Source of the DNA: Stieleria varia
GTDB lineage: Bacteria > Planctomycetota > Planctomycetia > Pirellulales > Pirellulaceae
NCBI RefSeq assembly: GCF_038443385.1
Contig: NZ_CP151726.1
Span: forward strand, 1,116,001 to 1,180,000
Direction: 5' to 3'
DNA: 64,000 nt
The notes below the pieces were generated by a model, which did no database searches, was not told the DNA's origin, and saw only the letters and a list, made by a program, of their open reading frames with translations. This document shows positions 28,001 through 35,977 of the stretch, piece after piece. The position numbers were made by a program, and so were the translations under genes. Every line of letters begins with the position of its first letter. Position 1 is the stretch's first letter.

Positions 28001-30961
28001 CCGGTGTCGGCGGAACCCGATCAGTCGGTCGATCCAGAATCCTTGCGTCGCCTGATGATCGACTTGCTCGTCGATCAAACCGGGTACGACGAAGACATTA
28101 TCGATATGGAGGCGGATCTGGAATCCGAACTCGGCGTCGACAGCATCAAACGCGCACAGTTACTCGGTGAGTTAGAACAACAGTTCGAGTTGCCACCCAT
28201 CCAAGGTTCCGATTTGCGTTTGTCGGATTTCCCCACGCTGGCATCGATTCATCAGTTTGTGATGGATCAAGTCGGCGGCGAAAAAAAAAAGTCTTCAGCG
28301 CTGAATGACTCCGCGGTCTCGGCTACCGAGGTCGTTGACGAGCACGTCACGCTTACCAAGCCCGTCACGCCGCGCAAGACCGTTAAGCCTGACAGCGAAA
28401 TCCAGAACGCTCCGGTCAAGGTGCCCGTGTTGCCGATTCCCGCGACAGGCACGCACCGATTCACGCTGACGGTTCGCGATGCAGATCGACGTGATGGCAT
28501 GCCGACAGCGCCGAAGTTTCATGGACCGGCATTGGTCATCGGTAACAACCCGATCGCCGATGCGATCATTCGGCGTTGGGCAGGTGAGCCGTATGCGATC
28601 GAGCAGATCAAGTCCGTTTCGCTAGCGGAAATCGATGGTGTGTTGGATCAGGTTTGGTCCAAGGGATTCAGTCATCATGTGTTCCTGACCACGCCGCATG
28701 ATGCCATCGCACTTACCGATCCGGACGACTTTGACCACTGGCAACGTCGGCGGGAAGACGCATTGATGGTGCCGTATCGAATCTGCCAACGCTGGATGCA
28801 GCGTGCGATCGACGAAGACCGAATAAGTGAGTCTTCCTTGGTCACGTTTCTCAACGCCGGTGGGGCGTTCGGATTTGATCTGGTGCCTGATATCGTCACG
28901 GCGGGTACGCCGGAGTCTGGTGGTTTGTCCGGTTTGACCAAGGCGATGCTGATCGAGTGCTGGATGCGTGGCTATCGCGACACACCGATGCTGATCGTCG
29001 ACGCGATATTGCACAACGGCGACTCGGTCGACCGTAGCGACTTGGTGGTAGATGGCGTGTGGCGTGAGCTGGCGGTTCCCTCGTATGATGAGGAAGTCGC
29101 CGTGTCGGGACCAACGCGACGAACCATTCAAGCGATCTATCAGCCGATCCCGCAAGCCGGCGAGTTGTCGCCGATCCGTCAGATCTCCACACGTTACCCT
29201 CTGACCCGTGGGGGCACTTGGGTGGTCGCCGGTGGCGGGCGTGGGATCACGGCGATGACGGCGATGGAACTGGCTCAACGCCATGACCTGACGTTGCATC
29301 TGCTGGGCATGGCACCGATCCCTGAGATCGATGCGGCCACGCGGGCACACGCCCAAGCCGACCGGGCTGATTTGCGTCGCTGCACGATGAAACGTATTCA
29401 GGCGGCTGGCGGCAATCCGGTCAAGACTTGGCGGCAACTGGAGAAGGCCATCGAGATCGATTTGACGCTCGACGAGTGTCGGCGACGAGGGATCCGGGCC
29501 ACCTATCACAGTGTCGATGTTTGTGATGCCGGTGCGGTTGCTGCCGCACTCGATGAGATTCGTAAGATCGATGGACCGATTCATGGCGTGATCCAAGGTG
29601 CCGGATCGGGACAAGACGCGCGTTTCGATCGTAAACGTCCCGACAAAGTGGACCAGTGTTTGAAAGCCAAGATTGACGGTACGATCGCGCTGGCGGCGGC
29701 GACCAAGCAAGACCCGCTGGAATGGTTTGTCGGATTCGGTTCCATCAGCGGACGCTTCGGCGCCAACGGGCACACCGACTATTCCGCCGCGAACGAGATG
29801 CTGTCCAAGTTGATCGGGCAGCTTGGACGCAAGCGACCTGATACTCGCTGCGTCACCTTTCACTGGCACGCGTGGGGCGACATCGGCATGGCGACCAAGC
29901 CGGAGGCCAAACTGGCGTTGGACATGATCGGAATGGAGTTCATGCCCGCCGCGGAAGGGCTGAGCCATTTCCTCTCCGAATTGGAAAATGGCGGTGATGA
30001 CTCCGAAGTCTTGATCACCGATCGACGCTACGTCCGCAAGTTCTTTCCCAACGAACCAGCCACGGGACCGAAGTGCGCACCGATGATCGCACCCCAGTCC
30101 ATCACGCCGTCGCAGTCCGGAGCGAATTCCTTTGCCGTCACGCTGTCCCCCGGTGATGACTTGTTCCTCAAAGAACACCTGGTGAATTCGCGACCGACGT
30201 TGCCGATGGTGATGGCAGCAGAAATGTTGGCGGAAGCCGCCCAGGTCAGCACCTCCCTGTCGGTCATCCGACTGGAAAACCTGCGGGCAATCGCGCCACT
30301 GAAATCCAGCAGCGATGATTCCTTTGCCGTCGAACTGGTCCGAGACGATGCCTTCAACGCCAAGTCCGCCGACGGCCTGCTGCAACGTTGGTCATTGCAA
30401 TGCGATCTCAGACGCAAGGACGGACGGTTGGTCCAAGCCGGACGTCCCCACTTCACCGCCGACCTGTTGCTTGCCGTGCAGCGACCTGCGGTGCCGACGG
30501 TTTCCGCCAAGGAGCGTTTGGCCGGTCTCCCGATCGCGATGAACCCCGTGCCGTATCTGCCCGCCGACGCACCGATCTATCATGGCCCGTCCCTGCAAAA
30601 CCTGCGCTCGATTGGGTTCACCGATGATGCGGCCGTGGGTGTGATCGTGACACCCAGTCCATCGCATCTGGCCGGCGAATCACGACCGGTTCATTCATGG
30701 GTGATTTCACCGGCGACCGTTGATGCCATGCTCTACGCATCGGGAATGATGGCCGGACACGTTGCCGGTCGCCCCAGTTTGCCGATTTCCATCGACGCCA
30801 TGGACTTGGGCAGGTTGCCCGATCCTGGTGAGCCGTTGCGAGTGGTCGTGCGTTGGCTGGAACAGTCCGAAACGGGCGCCAAGCTGCAGGTCGTTCTCTC
30901 TGGTCAGAATCATGATTTGATCGTGCGGATTCGCGGCTATCAAATCGGCTGGTTGGGTTAG
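22037..30961 (+). CDS. Iterative type I polyketide/PUFA-type synthase
   Basis: A 2974-residue megasynthase. Start is the ATG at 22037; a TTG at 21998 is less likely. Domains in order: an NAD-binding thioester-reductase-like domain (residues about 1-310; ILVTGATGMVGARVL, YEQSKSQAE); an active ketosynthase (about 425-890; Cys631 in DAACSSS, then HATSTQVGD and KSNLGH); a second ketosynthase-like domain (about 907-1290) whose Cys is replaced by Glu1122, so a chain-length-factor type; an acyltransferase (about 1447-1750; Ser1548 in GHSFGE); two acyl carrier domains with phosphopantetheine serines 1930 and 2036 in GVDSIK; a ketoreductase (about 2390-2670; Tyr2582); and a PfaA-type hotdog dehydratase (about 2700-2974; KEHLVN). 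No enoyl reductase is present. It resembles PfaA/PfaC-type secondary lipid synthases. The product is unknown; a long reduced acyl chain, aldehyde or alcohol is inferred. Confidence 0.93.
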   Translation: MPLPNSSHAILVTGATGMVGARVLAEFSRAGIPCAVIARDKASQSATQRIDELMQRFELAWSCDLPRPRVFVGDVTQPRLGLDSRAMDWVSRNCDQILHSAASLNFAPASENPDNEPFRTNILGTQNVLDLFRETGLKHLHHISTAYVCGLRSGHVAESENAVGQSFANDYEQSKSQAESILSTRLSRESHTTYRPSIVIDPIGLTPVSGDRTIYGAYSMYKMLASRFGLPADGQWFRNLGFGGDERKNLIDVNWIAQAIRTIVMHPEHHGRNYHLTATSGTRIELLDRTFYESTRQWLAGRKVQTRPKSMTGADSAGADAAKAAAEIDQLAQPFVKTFLPYFRDDPVFGRSNIDHVIETTPLSPPPEIGRAELMAMVENWSAPTPKAGSKLISKSASSIAPQKQSPQPSSLDPASTSPSPADDPIVICGYAVRLPGGIDDADDFEALLYRGGSAIARMPDDRLDRSLYMDLKRGVPGKTYTEIGGCVDPTPIDREVESKINRIGDFDLTHRQFAQVAYRAMQSTGATMADIDCERTGVFVGHSGGTEDGGSLALSTLAQAAADLANQSTSGTVPAGTASAVSHEIVQAVRQDRPRRGADHHPELNAYAAASLAARLLGFQGRREVIDAACSSSLLALHHAASAIIAGRMDVALVGGATYNNVDNLALFSRTHACSDQGSFPFDQRASGLVSSEGYVAIILSRRSVAEAAGMKIHATLEGVGISSDGKGKGLWAPRSEGQQLAMRRGAGCDTNAFNHAPPLDIDYLECHATSTQVGDATELESLTALLSDHPQQHQSPLPIGSVKSNLGHLLEAAGLVGMVKCLIAMRRGEIPASINFSQPTKSFDWSKGVVRVVDRTEPWQVRGEHSTRRAAVNAFGIGGLNAHAAFRQYQPNGSVGALKLGGMPKQTVEPIAIVGRGLVLPGAASVGEFESLLQSGRSVLGPPPPGRWPTFQGRPIGLALDSDADFTIPHHHGGYIQDFQFDAQAYRIPPKLVANANPAQLMLIDAVSQAMKEFDGGQWNVDRQRVGVIVGSMFGGQFSNELQIGLRLPELCQHLIRAAMRRGVDLITAQQWAAAYHEAVMERYPALLDETGGFTASTLASRIARTFDLMGGACAVDADEASGGLAILTAIEQLQSGSIDTVLCGTTQRSMDLVALEQLYRNHRLCCSVSPEDLPLDGTKIFPAEGVAIIVLQRLSDAKAQGRKIYGVIENARESFTPDPNVGRARDASRSQENDVYSTHQLVRQIGHLGGGHGVVRTIAATIAANTAGESSGSAPASRVVCVAETASDGYQIEYQVSTASESSMSRSQQEPIEMTVDSTTQPASDNLSSSPARVSVNSVVTPLSVRLEVSSASAMQQALEALSAGDAAMRTPAALNNGTGRKIGIVSRFSDPSHIQAAIVARDENELQASARALLDGPVSRGESASLQRHCGWVRFPSSISGQRIAWLFPGQGSQYAGIPASLTAAASSANSGQPDELLSRSLAVFDAELTRLGLQPIADRITDPQRQLGKEVWWTQAWLLAVGTALAQSQLSRGHRPDVVIGHSFGECTAAWCAGAMTTRQAIEFAKSRADAVVMSGGPRGQLLSVRGGPSQVDAVLRSVNSECVITHHNSPQQTVIAGTPEQIAAAQKALSKDGAASVVIPVPAAFHTPGMKPARDMLAARQAGASLLPPRFGFLSSIENRYLAEPGDVLNNLIDQLVRPVCFSSSIERASHDGCGLMVEIGPNNILTRLASATVGGKSICLSADDPNLDNTCQTQVIELAYEAFGAATIGASQITVPSNHASGHPSTASQAVSVAQTQTPDATQTTPAKRFDVVDVTRRGRTRTSADDQDDVNRDSGSLRSTSSSATAVQPTSHVSYSTNTAVAQPEVAPVVTHSVATMARENVGGENAAAKKFLFDLIVDLTGYEPEIIDFEADLEAELGVDSIKKAQLIGELVQWADLSLTTQDLKLADFQSLADILALAGPATESVPAPTSSQAVVVASPVSAEPDQSVDPESLRRLMIDLLVDQTGYDEDIIDMEADLESELGVDSIKRAQLLGELEQQFELPPIQGSDLRLSDFPTLASIHQFVMDQVGGEKKKSSALNDSAVSATEVVDEHVTLTKPVTPRKTVKPDSEIQNAPVKVPVLPIPATGTHRFTLTVRDADRRDGMPTAPKFHGPALVIGNNPIADAIIRRWAGEPYAIEQIKSVSLAEIDGVLDQVWSKGFSHHVFLTTPHDAIALTDPDDFDHWQRRREDALMVPYRICQRWMQRAIDEDRISESSLVTFLNAGGAFGFDLVPDIVTAGTPESGGLSGLTKAMLIECWMRGYRDTPMLIVDAILHNGDSVDRSDLVVDGVWRELAVPSYDEEVAVSGPTRRTIQAIYQPIPQAGELSPIRQISTRYPLTRGGTWVVAGGGRGITAMTAMELAQRHDLTLHLLGMAPIPEIDAATRAHAQADRADLRRCTMKRIQAAGGNPVKTWRQLEKAIEIDLTLDECRRRGIRATYHSVDVCDAGAVAAALDEIRKIDGPIHGVIQGAGSGQDARFDRKRPDKVDQCLKAKIDGTIALAAATKQDPLEWFVGFGSISGRFGANGHTDYSAANEMLSKLIGQLGRKRPDTRCVTFHWHAWGDIGMATKPEAKLALDMIGMEFMPAAEGLSHFLSELENGGDDSEVLITDRRYVRKFFPNEPATGPKCAPMIAPQSITPSQSGANSFAVTLSPGDDLFLKEHLVNSRPTLPMVMAAEMLAEAAQVSTSLSVIRLENLRAIAPLKSSSDDSFAVELVRDDAFNAKSADGLLQRWSLQCDLRRKDGRLVQAGRPHFTADLLLAVQRPAVPTVSAKERLAGLPIAMNPVPYLPADAPIYHGPSLQNLRSIGFTDDAAVGVIVTPSPSHLAGESRPVHSWVISPATVDAMLYASGMMAGHVAGRPSLPISIDAMDLGRLPDPGEPLRVVVRWLEQSETGAKLQVVLSGQNHDLIVRIRGYQIGWLG

Positions 30962-31008
30962 CAGGATACTGACGAACAACGATCCATCCAAAGATTCCCC
31001 ACCGGTCC

Positions 31009-32160
31009 ATGTTTCATAGCGACAAGTCTCTCCCTGCTCCGTTGGATGCAAGCTGCTACAGCGGTGAGGCTGCGTATGTCAACGATGTGACGAGATTGAG
31101 GGCCCGCGGATGGCAGCTCGTTGCGACCACAGGAATGCTGGCCAAGCCAGGTGACTACTTTGCCACCGAACGTCTCGGTGTTCCCCTGGTGATTCGAAAC
31201 CATGACGGACAGTACGTTGCCTTTCGCAATGTGTGCGCGCACCGTAGTTGTCGCATCGCAAAACCGGGCAAAGGTCACACCGAGCAGATCAAGTGTCCGT
31301 TTCATGGTTGGCACTACGGTGCCGATGGCCGAACACGCAAGATTCCGGCGGCGAAGAATTTCCCTCATCACGATCGTGAGTCGTACCGCCTGGCAACCTT
31401 TCGCGTCGCTCAAGTCGGTCAACTGTTGTTCGTCCACTTGGCTCATTCGCCCACCGCCGCTGAAGATTCCGAAACAGCGAACGATGTTCCCGAGCCGATG
31501 GCGCAATGGACCCAACAGTTCGCCCAGCGAACGGCAGCCCAGCACTGGCGTTTCGTCTTGCACCGCGAGCTGGAGTTCGATTGCGACTGGAAGATCCCGA
31601 TCGAAGGTGCCTTGGAGAGTTATCACTTGGCGGAAGTCCACCCGGGGACATTTGGCGAAGGCCCCGACGAAGAATCGACCGAGCATCTGTTGTCAGTAAG
31701 CGGCACCAGCTTTGAAACACTGCAGCGAGATGACTCCAAGATGGCTCGCTTTGAGGAGAACGTGATCAGCATGTTGACCGGGTCATTCGATCCTCGTTAT
31801 CGCCACGTTCACGTCTTTCCGAATCTGATGGCCACGCTGACGGACACCCTCAGCTTGGTCTACCAAACCTGCCCCATCGCTCCTCAACGTTGCCGAATGA
31901 CGGTGTTCGGATTCACTCCTGCGGCCAGACAGTGGGGGATTTTGGGACGCGGCGTCGCTCGCTGGGTCGGTTGGGCGACGTCCTACATGGCGATGAAGGT
32001 GCTGGCGGAAGACGCGGCGATCTTTCCAGAGGTCCAAAGTGGACTCAATGCATTGGCGACGGCTGGCGGTTGTCAAACACCGAGGATACTGGGACGTTGT
32101 GAAGAACGCGTTCATGCTTTCCAATCACACTGGTCGGCTCACATTGCTCAGCAGCGATAG
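31009..32160 (+). CDS. Rieske non-heme iron oxygenase, alpha-type
   Basis: A 383-residue protein starting 47 nt after the synthase. The Rieske 2Fe-2S ligands are Cys76, His78, Cys96 and His99 in CAHRSC...KCPFHGWHYG. The catalytic domain contains EGALESYHLAEVHPGTFG (about residues 200-217), the region that supplies two His ligands for mononuclear iron, with the carboxylate further on. These enzymes hydroxylate, desaturate or demethylate with electrons from a separate reductase, for which no gene is seen here. In this setting it probably oxidises the synthase product. Confidence 0.9.
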   Translation: MFHSDKSLPAPLDASCYSGEAAYVNDVTRLRARGWQLVATTGMLAKPGDYFATERLGVPLVIRNHDGQYVAFRNVCAHRSCRIAKPGKGHTEQIKCPFHGWHYGADGRTRKIPAAKNFPHHDRESYRLATFRVAQVGQLLFVHLAHSPTAAEDSETANDVPEPMAQWTQQFAQRTAAQHWRFVLHRELEFDCDWKIPIEGALESYHLAEVHPGTFGEGPDEESTEHLLSVSGTSFETLQRDDSKMARFEENVISMLTGSFDPRYRHVHVFPNLMATLTDTLSLVYQTCPIAPQRCRMTVFGFTPAARQWGILGRGVARWVGWATSYMAMKVLAEDAAIFPEVQSGLNALATAGGCQTPRILGRCEERVHAFQSHWSAHIAQQR

Positions 32161-32211
32161 ATCGCCAAGGATGCGATTCACTCAACCCATGCAACCGGAA
32201 ATAGTTCAAAC

Positions 32212-32997
32212 ATGAGTTCAAGCGAAATCGACGGACAATGTCTCAGCGGCCGATGTGCTTTGGTGACAGGAGCCAGTCGTGGCATTGGTCGCGCCACGGC
32301 GATCGAATTGGCAAGACAGGGTGCTCACGTCGCGGTCAATTTTCTCAACTCTCAAGCGAGCGCTGTTTCGGTCGCCGAAGAGATCGATGCATTGGGCGGC
32401 CAAGTCATGCTCGTTCGCGCCGATGTGTCATCACGCGACGATACCATTGCGATGATCCAGCAAGTCACGCAGCAATTTGGTGCCCTGGACATCGTGGTCA
32501 GCAACGCAGCAGCCGGCGGTTTTCGTAGCTTGATGGATCTGACGCCGGTGAATCTGGAGGCAACCCTAAGGACGAATTCAGCCGCGGCGCTATGGCTGGC
32601 CCAAGCCGCCGCGGAGCCTTTGTCCGCCAGCAGCGGTCACGGCAAACTGGTGGCGATTAGCAGCCACGGCTCCCAGTGGGCCGTTCCGCACTATGGGGCG
32701 ATCGGAGCCTCCAAGGCGGCATTGGAAAGCATGATCCGACACCTCGCACTGGAACTGGGCGAGCGAGGAATCAATTTCAACTGCGTGTTGCCCGGCATCA
32801 TCGCGACCGAAGCGATCGCGACGATGCCCGGTGCCGAATCGATGGTGCAAGCGGCCAAAGATCGTATGATGGTCGGCCAACGAGATCTCACCGCACAAGA
32901 TGTCGCCAAAGTCGTTGCCTTTCTCTGCAGCCCGGCAAGCGATTTGATTCAAGGGCAAACGATAGTCGTCGATGGTGGGGTCAGTATTCGTGTCTGA
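32212..32997 (+). CDS. SDR enoyl-ACP reductase, FabL-like
   Basis: A 261-residue short-chain dehydrogenase. NADP-binding TGASRGIGRA is at about residues 16-25 and NAAAGG near 96. The catalytic tyrosine and lysine are spaced Y-x6-K (Tyr161 and Lys168 in HYGAIGASKAALES), as in enoyl-ACP reductases FabI/FabL, not Y-x3-K as in ketoreductases such as FabG. The C-terminus SDLIQGQTIVVDGG resembles FabL closely. It would reduce enoyl-ACP to acyl-ACP. Its place behind a synthase with KR and DH but no ER suggests it acts in trans on that enzyme. A FabG-like ketoreductase role is the alternative. Confidence 0.85.
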   Translation: MSSSEIDGQCLSGRCALVTGASRGIGRATAIELARQGAHVAVNFLNSQASAVSVAEEIDALGGQVMLVRADVSSRDDTIAMIQQVTQQFGALDIVVSNAAAGGFRSLMDLTPVNLEATLRTNSAAALWLAQAAAEPLSASSGHGKLVAISSHGSQWAVPHYGAIGASKAALESMIRHLALELGERGINFNCVLPGIIATEAIATMPGAESMVQAAKDRMMVGQRDLTAQDVAKVVAFLCSPASDLIQGQTIVVDGGVSIRV

Positions 32998-34477
32998 CGG
33001 GGCGGGAACACTGCTGACGAAAGTACTGCCGACGACGGTGGTCGAGCGATACTTCGCGCGCCCATCACACCGAAATCAGATGGTGTTCACACTGGATCTG
33101 ATTTGGGATCGCCTGATCGATGCAACGCGATTGCGTGATGCTTGGCAGTCCGTCGTTCAACAGAACGTGCGACTGTACAGCGTGATGTCGGGACGGGGGC
33201 ACGAACAAGTTTGGACTCCGTCTGAAATCATGATGGACAAGGTGTTTTTCTTTGATGATCAATCCATCGGCGATCAACCGACAAGAGAACCGATCGCAGT
33301 TCCCTGTGTTCGTCGCGGAGTCGGTGCAACGCTGACATCGTGGCGTGTCAATGAATCTCAATCGGCGATCCGAATTCAGTTTCATCACGCGAGTTGTGAC
33401 GGGTTGGGTGCGGGGCGTATCGTCGCCGATCTGATTCGCAGAATGAGGGACGTCGAGCCTCGCTCGGCCGCTGACGTTGACGGTGGGGCTGCAGCGATGG
33501 CCGCATCGACGGGGGATTCGTCCTCTGACATTTCGCACGGAGACGACGAGCAGCCAACTGCCGCCTTTGTGATGCCTGACTGGCGAAACACGTATGCCAC
33601 CATTCGCGGTTCCAACCTGCGACTAAGCCGACATGGACGGCCCGTCGAGTCGGATCGTGACTTGACCGAAAAGACGAACATCATCAAACGTGACGATGTG
33701 ACCTTTGAACTCTGGTTTGACTTGGAATTTTCCAACGATCTGCGACGGATGCTCAAACGTAACCGATTGCCTCTCAATGACTTGGCCGTCGCAGCGACGG
33801 TCCAAGCGATGGCGGACGTGACGTCGACCGCCGCGTCGCCCCGTCGCTATGTCATGGTCATGAACCCCGTTCAGAATCGAACCTGGGCTCAGCGACGCTG
33901 CACGGCCAACCATGTCGGTTTCGCCTACATTCGTCGGCGGCACCAAGATTATGACGGTTTCTTGGATTTGGTGCAGTCCGTGCATTCGCAAATGGACGAC
34001 ATCCGCAGGTACGGCACCGCCAACGAACTCGCCTGGGGCATGGAAAAGATGGAACGCCTGCCCGGTGGTCTGTGGGGGATTGAAAAACTGGGCTGGTTCA
34101 TACCGACCGCCAGCGTGACTTGTCTATCAAGTTTTCGTCTGATCAAGAATTTCGGGTTTGATTCGGCCGCCGGTCGCGACAGGCGGGCGGCACACGATTT
34201 GCGGACATCCGAATTCACGAAAATGGAATCCGACGTATCGGATTCGCGTCCGGCGGCAAGTCAAATGCAACTCAGTGCGGTCCGCGGCAGCCCTCCGCTG
34301 CAGGCCGGCGGAGAGCTTGCCCTGGCCGTCATGGACCTGGGCGGGGCAATCAGCGTTTCCTTTCGTGGTGCGACCAACAAATCCGGTTCAAACCGGCCAC
34401 TTTTGCCAGACAATGTCATGATCGCGATTTGCCGCCGTTGGGCAAATGCGGCTTTGAGCTACCATGACGGCTTCTAA
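32972..34477 (+). CDS. HHxxxDG acyltransferase (condensation/WS superfamily)
   Basis: A 501-residue protein. The ATG at 32972 overlaps the preceding gene by 26 nt; a GTG at 32990 gives an 8-nt overlap. Either implies translational coupling. It carries HHASCDG (His138, His139, Asp143), the catalytic motif of the CoA-dependent acyltransferase superfamily that includes NRPS condensation domains, wax ester synthases and polyketide-associated Pap enzymes. The N-terminal and C-terminal halves are as expected, with a low-complexity acidic insert at about 165-195. It likely transfers an acyl chain to an alcohol or amine of the cluster product; donor and acceptor are unknown. Confidence 0.85.
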   Translation: MVGSVFVSDGAGTLLTKVLPTTVVERYFARPSHRNQMVFTLDLIWDRLIDATRLRDAWQSVVQQNVRLYSVMSGRGHEQVWTPSEIMMDKVFFFDDQSIGDQPTREPIAVPCVRRGVGATLTSWRVNESQSAIRIQFHHASCDGLGAGRIVADLIRRMRDVEPRSAADVDGGAAAMAASTGDSSSDISHGDDEQPTAAFVMPDWRNTYATIRGSNLRLSRHGRPVESDRDLTEKTNIIKRDDVTFELWFDLEFSNDLRRMLKRNRLPLNDLAVAATVQAMADVTSTAASPRRYVMVMNPVQNRTWAQRRCTANHVGFAYIRRRHQDYDGFLDLVQSVHSQMDDIRRYGTANELAWGMEKMERLPGGLWGIEKLGWFIPTASVTCLSSFRLIKNFGFDSAAGRDRRAAHDLRTSEFTKMESDVSDSRPAASQMQLSAVRGSPPLQAGGELALAVMDLGGAISVSFRGATNKSGSNRPLLPDNVMIAICRRWANAALSYHDGF

Positions 34478-34501
34478 CAGTCCCATAAAAAGATCAAGGC
34501 G

Positions 34502-35680
34502 ATGGAACAGAATTTACTCAAAGTCGGCACCTTCCTGCTCGGTCTCGCATTGGTCGGCATGCTGGGGTACCGCTACCTCAAGAATGCGGAGTTTCAATTC
34601 AGCCCCGCTGCCTCGAACACCACCACCAATGTTGAATTGACTGCCGTGGATGACGGTGAGTTGGGTGACTCGTTCGCCAAAGCCGGCGCCGGGGGCACAT
34701 CGGTATCGCCGGATGTCGAGACCCCCGAAGTAGAAGACGAAGGCCCGATGCTACGTGTCGGCGTGATCGGGGCAACGCCCGCGCGGGACGAAGTCACTCT
34801 GTTGCGTGAAGTTCCCTACGCCGAGCGTTTGGTCAAGCAGTTGTACAACGAGTCACGTGGCCGCGCGTGCCGCATGCTGGTCCCCGGCGCAACCGTCGAG
34901 CCACCGATCTCGCGAGTGCCCGCGCGTCGTGCCGGTACGTTGGGACGGACCAGTGTCTTGACCATCGGCTTGGAATTGGATCCCCGAGCACGCGCTAAGC
35001 TGCCCGCGGTCACGCGTGGACAAGTCGAACAGTATTTCAATAAACACCGCTTGGCGATTCAGCCGGTGATTTATCACGATGACGAAGGTCGTCCTTACTT
35101 CGGGACCGATTGCCAAGCCGCTTTCTTTGACATCGCCGAACCCACCGTCACGGTTCCCGCAGAACCGATGATCGAGTCGGCCGTCGCACGATTCCGCGCT
35201 CTCGGTGTCGTGGCCAATGGCGATATCGCAAAATCAAGCGATGCATTCTTTCTGGGCCGAACTCTGGCCATGGCCTTTGTGTTTGAACGCAGCGATCTGT
35301 CGACTGAGAGCAGCGGAACATCGGCCAAGAAATCAACCGAGTTGCTGTTTCTGCATTTGCCCGAGCAAGCCACGCTGAGCGATCTGCAAATCGAAGCGTA
35401 CATCACCAGTGATGACCGAACGACGTTGCATCGTTTGGACATCGGCGATGATCGATTGGGCGCTCCCGCACCGACCATCTCCGCCGACATCCGGTTCGAC
35501 AAGATGGTCTTGCTGGGCATGTACCCCTCCAGCCCCGTCGTCACCGACATGCGTTACCGCACGATGGGCGTTCTCTCGATGGCGACGATCCAGCAGCTGT
35601 GTGAACCGTCCGAGGACGGCGACATCATGAGCCTGAGCGAAGTCCTCGACCAATTCGGCAAACTCGCCGGCCGCAGCTAA
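34502..35680 (+). CDS. Membrane-anchored hypothetical protein
   Basis: A 392-residue protein starting 24 nt after the acyltransferase gene, so probably the last gene of the same operon. One N-terminal membrane helix (VGTFLLGLALVGMLGYRYL, residues about 7-25) is followed by a Thr/Ala/Glu-rich linker and a soluble domain of about 310 residues (from MLRVGVIGATPARDE) facing the periplasm. The domain has the look of a mixed alpha/beta fold, but no family or catalytic motif is recognised. Confidence 0.85.
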   Translation: MEQNLLKVGTFLLGLALVGMLGYRYLKNAEFQFSPAASNTTTNVELTAVDDGELGDSFAKAGAGGTSVSPDVETPEVEDEGPMLRVGVIGATPARDEVTLLREVPYAERLVKQLYNESRGRACRMLVPGATVEPPISRVPARRAGTLGRTSVLTIGLELDPRARAKLPAVTRGQVEQYFNKHRLAIQPVIYHDDEGRPYFGTDCQAAFFDIAEPTVTVPAEPMIESAVARFRALGVVANGDIAKSSDAFFLGRTLAMAFVFERSDLSTESSGTSAKKSTELLFLHLPEQATLSDLQIEAYITSDDRTTLHRLDIGDDRLGAPAPTISADIRFDKMVLLGMYPSSPVVTDMRYRTMGVLSMATIQQLCEPSEDGDIMSLSEVLDQFGKLAGRS

Positions 35681-35739
35681 ACCGTTTAGGATCGCGGGCT
35701 TCCAACATCAGTGTTGCGTTGTGTCTGTGAGCCGATGGC

Positions 35740-35925
35740 GCTAGCCCGGATTATTCATCAGCCGGCACGCGATAGCGTCCGGTTCCCGTGTACGTGCGGA
35801 AGAACCGGACGCTATCGCGTGGCGGCTGATATGCGCAGACTGCTTTCGTGCCATTCCGCGCAAGCCGTTTCACGTAAACGTGTTGCGATGACCGTTTTGA
35901 GTCGCGTGAATAATCCGGGCTAGCC
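35740..35925. mobile_element. 172-bp MITE-like element with 7-bp duplication
   Basis: The element spans 35747-35918 with termini CGGATTATTCA and its exact inverse. It is flanked by GCTAGCC at 35740-35746 and 35919-35925. Joining the outer flanks restores the sequence GGCGCTAGCCACGGG found uninterrupted at 5249-5263, so an insertion into a pre-existing repeat is directly visible. An internal hairpin ACGCGATAGCGTCCGGTTC with its inverse occupies 35767-35820. A second 172-bp copy is at 58013-58184. Confidence 0.85.
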
Positions 35926-35977
35926 ACGGGGCTCGATGGGTTTCGTCAACACCATTAGGACCGCGGCTAGCGCTGGA

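Noticed and set aside
28622-30385. 587-codon minus-strand frame inside the synthase
   Set aside because: The plus strand carries KR and DH motifs at these positions; high GC keeps the opposite frame open.
32212-32997. Annotation as FabG ketoreductase
   Set aside because: Tyr and Lys are separated by six residues, not three, and the C-terminus matches FabL.
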